Assembly (NCBI GenBank): GCA_947254385.1
Contig: CAMYCP010000045.1
Location: forward strand, 1 to 8,686
DNA: 8,686 nucleotides
Direction of reading: 5' to 3'
From: an uncultured Filifactor sp.
GTDB lineage: Bacteria > Bacillota > Clostridia > Peptostreptococcales > Filifactoraceae
Of this stretch, positions 5,815 through 8,686 are shown in pieces. Position 1 is the first letter of the stretch. Each line of letters starts with the position of its first letter. The translations under genes and the position numbers were made by a program. Under the pieces are notes generated by a model. It saw nothing but the letters and a program-made list of their open reading frames with translations. It had not been told where the DNA came from and made no database searches.

Positions 5815-7281
5815 ATGAAAAAATTTTGTAAAAGCGTCACTGTATTTATTTTATCATGCGTCTTCATGTCGTTAAATTTTGCATTTGCTGATAAAAAACC
5901 GGTTTTAGTTCATCCCATTGTTTCGTACAACGCTTTGTACAAGGGCGAAACGCCATATGACGGAATTGTTGAATATCACTGCGTTGATTTAAAAGAATCC
6001 GAAAAATCGAAATATCCCGCATTGATAAAGGCTTTTACAAGTTATAATGAAGACTCTGAAGATTTTGCATTGAAAGATTACAATGAAACCGGAGATGATG
6101 TGCTTTTTGTACCGTCCACGATGCAGATTGTACGCTCCGACTCTTCAGCTTTTTCCATACTGTCTCAAGTGTACGACTATTCAAATTTTCAAGGAGAAAC
6201 TTTTGACACGTCTACCGGGAAAGAACTCATGATAAGTGACATCGTAACCGATATGAATAAGTTTGAAAACACTTTGCAACAAATTTTCACAAAGTCTTAC
6301 GGCAAAGTTTCCAAAGAAGAAGTACTCGACAAATTTTACGCATACAGGGATTTGAATAATAAACCGCAATTTAACTATATTTTGGGGTATGATTATTTAG
6401 CTTTGTTTCTGTGCTCAGATGATGGCTGCGATGTAATAGTTATGCCTTTTAAAAAATATCCGGGACTTTTTAAGGATAAGTATACTGAAAAGCCGGACAG
6501 CTACATTGTACCTGTTGAAAATATTGGGGTTGATTTTAACTTGAAGAGTATTCCCGTGTGCGTTGAAAATTCGATATTTACTATAACATATAATGAAAAT
6601 CAAACGCATACTTTAAATATTGACGGCAAAAATCTCAACTTTAAAACTCCTCCCGATTTCAAAGCGAAGTTTATAGAACCCTACATCGTACGCATCAAAA
6701 GCAAAAATTATCTTTACGTTGTTTTTTATAACGATGAAAATGAAACACGGATGAGCTTTTTCGATATAAATTCAAACAAGGCGGAGAGGATTGCTCCGGA
6801 TATGAACAAAACTTTTGCGGCTTTAGAAGTAACGACTGAAACGGAAAAAACAACTGTAGACTATATGGCGTTTGTCGATCCGAGCGAATTTGTAACGGAA
6901 AGTTTTATGGAAGATTTGGGAAAGGTACTGTGCATTGAGCCTTACAAAGTAGGTCTAAACGGCAAACCTGAAAAAACAACGAAAAACTATATATTGACTT
7001 CCGAATGGAAAGGAAAGTGGAGAAAAGATTATCAGGATGAAACTTTGCGCTTTGAAACTCTCAAAGATTTAAAGATGAAGAACGATAAAGGCAAAACCGT
7101 TACTGTTCCTAAAGGCACGATACTTATGTACGTCGAAACCGACAATAAGTCGTGGGCGATTTTTGAACTTGAGAATAAAAGCAGATTACGCGCCGACACT
7201 CATATTTTTAAAGGCAAAGATGCGGATAAATCCACGATATGCGGCTTTAAAATTTTTGACGCGTTGTCTCTTCTCAACTAG
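5815..7281 (+). CDS. Secreted protein with DUF3298/RsiV-like region and SH3-like C-terminus
   Basis: A 488-residue exported protein. The N-terminus has basic residues (Lys2, Lys3, Lys6), a hydrophobic core (8-24) and a probable signal peptidase I site after AFA (23-25). There is no further membrane anchor. Residues about 50-240 resemble the DUF4163/DUF3298 layout of RsiV and PdaC ectodomains: a strand-rich start, then FDTSTGKELMISDIV (130-144), a helix, then DYLALFLCSDDGCDVIVMP (193-211) and a proline/glycine/tyrosine-rich segment before IVPVEN (231-236). Residues 285-335 look like a beta-rich repeat unit. Residues about 415-465 (KGKTVTVPKGTILMYV and what follows) look SH3-like. AGGAG 6 bases before ATG 5815 supports the start. 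It lies 43 bases after the DUF6935-like gene and is followed by a terminator. The domain calls come from reading the pattern, not a search. It may be an extracytoplasmic sensor or cell-wall-associated protein; no enzyme active site is visible. Confidence 0.82.
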   Translation: MKKFCKSVTVFILSCVFMSLNFAFADKKPVLVHPIVSYNALYKGETPYDGIVEYHCVDLKESEKSKYPALIKAFTSYNEDSEDFALKDYNETGDDVLFVPSTMQIVRSDSSAFSILSQVYDYSNFQGETFDTSTGKELMISDIVTDMNKFENTLQQIFTKSYGKVSKEEVLDKFYAYRDLNNKPQFNYILGYDYLALFLCSDDGCDVIVMPFKKYPGLFKDKYTEKPDSYIVPVENIGVDFNLKSIPVCVENSIFTITYNENQTHTLNIDGKNLNFKTPPDFKAKFIEPYIVRIKSKNYLYVVFYNDENETRMSFFDINSNKAERIAPDMNKTFAALEVTTETEKTTVDYMAFVDPSEFVTESFMEDLGKVLCIEPYKVGLNGKPEKTTKNYILTSEWKGKWRKDYQDETLRFETLKDLKMKNDKGKTVTVPKGTILMYVETDNKSWAIFELENKSRLRADTHIFKGKDADKSTICGFKIFDALSLLN

Positions 7282-7285
7282 GGTG

Positions 7286-7365
7286 TACAAAAATTTTGTA
7301 TTAAATAATATTGTATAAAAAAGATTTTTCTTAAATTAAGGGAAATCTTTTTTAAAATTTTTGTA
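7286..7365 (+). repeat. Inverted repeat enclosing the terminator
   Basis: TACAAAAATTTT (7286-7297) is the exact reverse complement of AAAATTTTTGTA (7354-7365), giving a 12-bp outer stem around the terminator hairpin. The left arm also belongs to a local palindrome, TACAAAAATTTTGTA (7286-7300), so two foldings compete. It is nearly all A/T, so chance is a real possibility. Confidence 0.4.
7317..7353 (+). terminator. Rho-independent terminator after the secreted-protein gene
   Basis: AAAAAAGATTT (7317-7327) pairs perfectly with AAATCTTTTTT (7343-7353). The stem continues inward through two G-U pairs, one C-G pair and further A-T pairs to a 3-base loop. The right arm supplies the T-run. It separates the first two rightward genes from the SPFH gene. 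Confidence 0.8.
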
Positions 7366-7388
7366 TCCTATCTTTGTACCGATTTGCT

Positions 7389-7417
7389 TTTAAAATTGCA
7401 GTATGCAATCTTATACT
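7389..7417 (+). promoter_or_regulatory. Candidate promoter of the SPFH gene with a palindrome in its spacer
   Basis: TTTAAA (7389-7394, four of six) and TATACT (7412-7417, five of six) are 17 bases apart. The spacer holds the inverted repeat ATTGCA-GTA-TGCAAT (7395-7409), which would block RNA polymerase if bound by a repressor. Transcription would begin near 7424, giving a leader of about 270 bases. A weaker alternative nearer the gene is TTGAGC (7625-7630) with TATATA (7649-7654), spacer 18. Confidence 0.4.
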
Positions 7418-7423
7418 ATTTTC

Positions 7424-7693
7424 TAACATTCTAGTACATCGAACACTTCCGGCGTCATTTAGAATGAAATAAGTGTGTAAAGTCGTACTAAAGCGTTATG
7501 ACATTAATGATTTTTCTATCGCTTTTCAGTATTAAGCGGAAGTTTTATACAAAAAATTCTTAAAACTGATACTTCAATTTCTTATGCAACTTGATACGAC
7601 TCTAATTTTTATATGTTGCAAAATTTGAGCAAAATATGTAAAATTAAATATATAAGGTAGATTGATTTTATATTGTTTTATAAGGAGGTAATT
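7424..7693 (+). other. Gene-free region before the SPFH gene, possible structured leader
   Basis: No open reading frame worth calling is present on either strand. Inverted repeats are frequent: 7427-7433 with 7460-7466 (CATTCTA/TAGAATG), 7432-7437 with 7485-7490 (TAGTAC/GTACTA) plus 7443-7448 with 7471-7476 (ACACTT/AAGTGT), 7520-7524 with 7534-7538 (CGCTT/AAGCG), and 7585-7590 with 7615-7620 (TGCAAC/GTTGCA). The first pairing excludes the second because they share bases. The region ends in the AGGAGG site (7683-7688) of the SPFH gene. Whether it is transcribed as a leader is inferred from the upstream promoter candidate. Confidence 0.35.
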
Positions 7694-8686
7694 ATGGGGC
7701 TTATAAAGGCGGCTCTCGGTGCGGCGGGAGGAAATCTTGCGGATCAGTGGAAAGAGTTTTTTTATTGTGATGCGATAGACAAAGAAACTTTGGTCGTAAA
7801 AGGCAAAAAACAGGTTTCGGGCCGATCATCAAATACCAAAGGAAATGATAATGTTATAACCAACGGTTCCGGAATTGCGGTAGCCGACGGTCAATGTATG
7901 ATTATAGTTGAAGACGGTAAAGTGGTTGAGCTTTGTGCAGAACCCGGCAATTTTACATACGACGGCACGGGTGAACCGTCAATTTTTTCAGGAAATTTGG
8001 GTGACGGCATAAGAAGGACTTTTCAAAATATCGGTAAGAGATTTACTTACGGCGGAGATGCAGGTCGAGATCAAAGGATCTATTATTTTAATACTAAAGA
8101 AATAATAGATAACAAATTCGGCACGGCAAATCCTGTACCGTTTAGAGTTGTAGACAGAAATATCGGTTTGGATTTGGATGTGTCCATACGTTGTAACGGC
8201 GTGTATTCATATAAGATAACGGATCCGATTCTGTTTTATACCAACGTATGCGGCAATGTTTCAAATATGTACGAAAGAGAAGAAATCGACTCTCAACTTA
8301 GAACCGAATTTGTAAGCGCACTTCAACCTGCACTTGCCAAAATATCGGATCTTGAAATACGTCCCAATGCCATTCCTTCTCATACGGAAGATTTGGCGCA
8401 GGCTATGAATGAGGCTCTGACCAAAAAATGGTCGGATTTAAGGGGCTTGTCCGTAGTTTCCATCGCTTTAAATTCCATATCTTTGCCGCAGGAAGATGCG
8501 GATATGATAAAACAAGCACAAAGAGTTGCAATTATGCGTGACCCGACTATGGCGGCGGCAACTTTGGTAGGCGCTCAATCCGATGCAATGAAGAGTGCGG
8601 CCTCAAATCCCAACGGCGCAATGATGGGATTTATGGGAATGAATATGGCAGGGCAGGCAGGCGGAATGAATGCACAAAATTTATTC
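7694..8686 (+). CDS. SPFH-domain protein of the YdjI / 'virion core protein' type, 3' end missing
   Basis: The reading frame is open for 331 codons from ATG 7694 to the window end, so the C-terminus lies outside. AGGAGG (7683-7688) sits 5 bases before the start. The N-terminus MGLIKAALGAAGG followed by ADQWKEFFYCD is characteristic of the bacterial YdjI-like SPFH family (prohibitin/stomatin/flotillin superfamily), often annotated as 'virion core protein'. Other landmarks are ITNGSGIAVADGQCMIIVEDGKVVELCAEPG (about 55-85), FTYGGDAG (about 117-124), YYFNTKEI, RVVDRNIGLDLDVSIRCNGVYSYKITDP, and the helix with RDPTMAAATLVGAQ, then a Gly/Met-rich linker at the truncated end. Full-length members usually finish in a zinc ribbon, which is not yet reached. 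In Bacillus subtilis YdjI belongs to the PspA-linked ydjFGHI operon and acts at the membrane. A membrane-stress or scaffold role here is inferred from the family. Confidence 0.92.
   Translation, partial: MGLIKAALGAAGGNLADQWKEFFYCDAIDKETLVVKGKKQVSGRSSNTKGNDNVITNGSGIAVADGQCMIIVEDGKVVELCAEPGNFTYDGTGEPSIFSGNLGDGIRRTFQNIGKRFTYGGDAGRDQRIYYFNTKEIIDNKFGTANPVPFRVVDRNIGLDLDVSIRCNGVYSYKITDPILFYTNVCGNVSNMYEREEIDSQLRTEFVSALQPALAKISDLEIRPNAIPSHTEDLAQAMNEALTKKWSDLRGLSVVSIALNSISLPQEDADMIKQAQRVAIMRDPTMAAATLVGAQSDAMKSAASNPNGAMMGFMGMNMAGQAGGMNAQNLF

Noticed and set aside
5815..5889. Lipoprotein signal at Cys15 of the secreted protein
   Set aside because: The hydrophobic run before Cys15 is short and continues after it, position -2 is Leu, and a good signal peptidase I site (AFA) follows at 23-25.
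6181..6609. Minus-strand open frames inside the secreted-protein gene
   Set aside because: They are antisense to a coherent 488-residue protein with a signal peptide and start site.
7498..7563. Short plus-strand reading frame of 21 codons in the gene-free region before the SPFH gene
   Set aside because: No ribosome binding site before its ATG, low-complexity composition and no recognisable motif; it lies among the inverted repeats.

Overview
The window is low-GC, AT-rich bacterial DNA with strong AGGAGG-type ribosome binding sites and sigma70-like promoters. This fits a low-GC anaerobic Firmicute (Clostridia/Tissierellia type). A Treponema-like spirochaete is the main alternative, because the protein families on the right also occur there and Pro/Ser/Ala codons such as CCG, TCC and GCC are used freely. 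I cannot settle the genus from sequence alone.

Left half (41-4169, minus strand): one compact operon, read right to left. It encodes a TetR-family repressor followed by two half-size ABC transporters (membrane domain plus ATPase), which probably form a heterodimeric exporter. Stops and starts overlap by 14-17 bases, and the ribosome binding sites lie inside the preceding gene. A very good promoter (TTGTTA - 17 nt - TATAAT) precedes the repressor. A perfect 14-bp palindrome sits at the predicted transcription start and a second dyad lies between -35 and -10. The expected logic is a repressor controlling itself and its pump.

Middle (4206-5264): a minus-strand RimJ/RimL-type GNAT acetyltransferase, whose terminator hairpin overlaps its last codons. 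Next is a 466-base AT-rich region with no gene. It holds a weak candidate promoter for the acetyltransferase, a nested set of inverted repeats (4920-5052) able to fold as a three-way junction, a small palindrome and the promoter of the rightward genes.

Right half (5265-8686, plus strand): a small cytoplasmic protein ending in DPWA (a family I recall as DUF6935), then a secreted protein with a DUF3298/RsiV-like domain and an SH3-like tail, then a strong terminator. After a 412-base non-coding stretch comes an SPFH-domain protein of the YdjI / 'virion core protein' type, cut by the window end. The spacer before the SPFH gene holds a candidate promoter with a 15-bp palindrome exactly between -35 and -10, followed by a roughly 270-nt leader with alternative hairpins. 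These three genes look like a poorly characterised envelope- or stress-related module and are the most interesting part of the window. That functional idea is inference. No tRNA, rRNA, CRISPR array or recognisable insertion sequence is visible.
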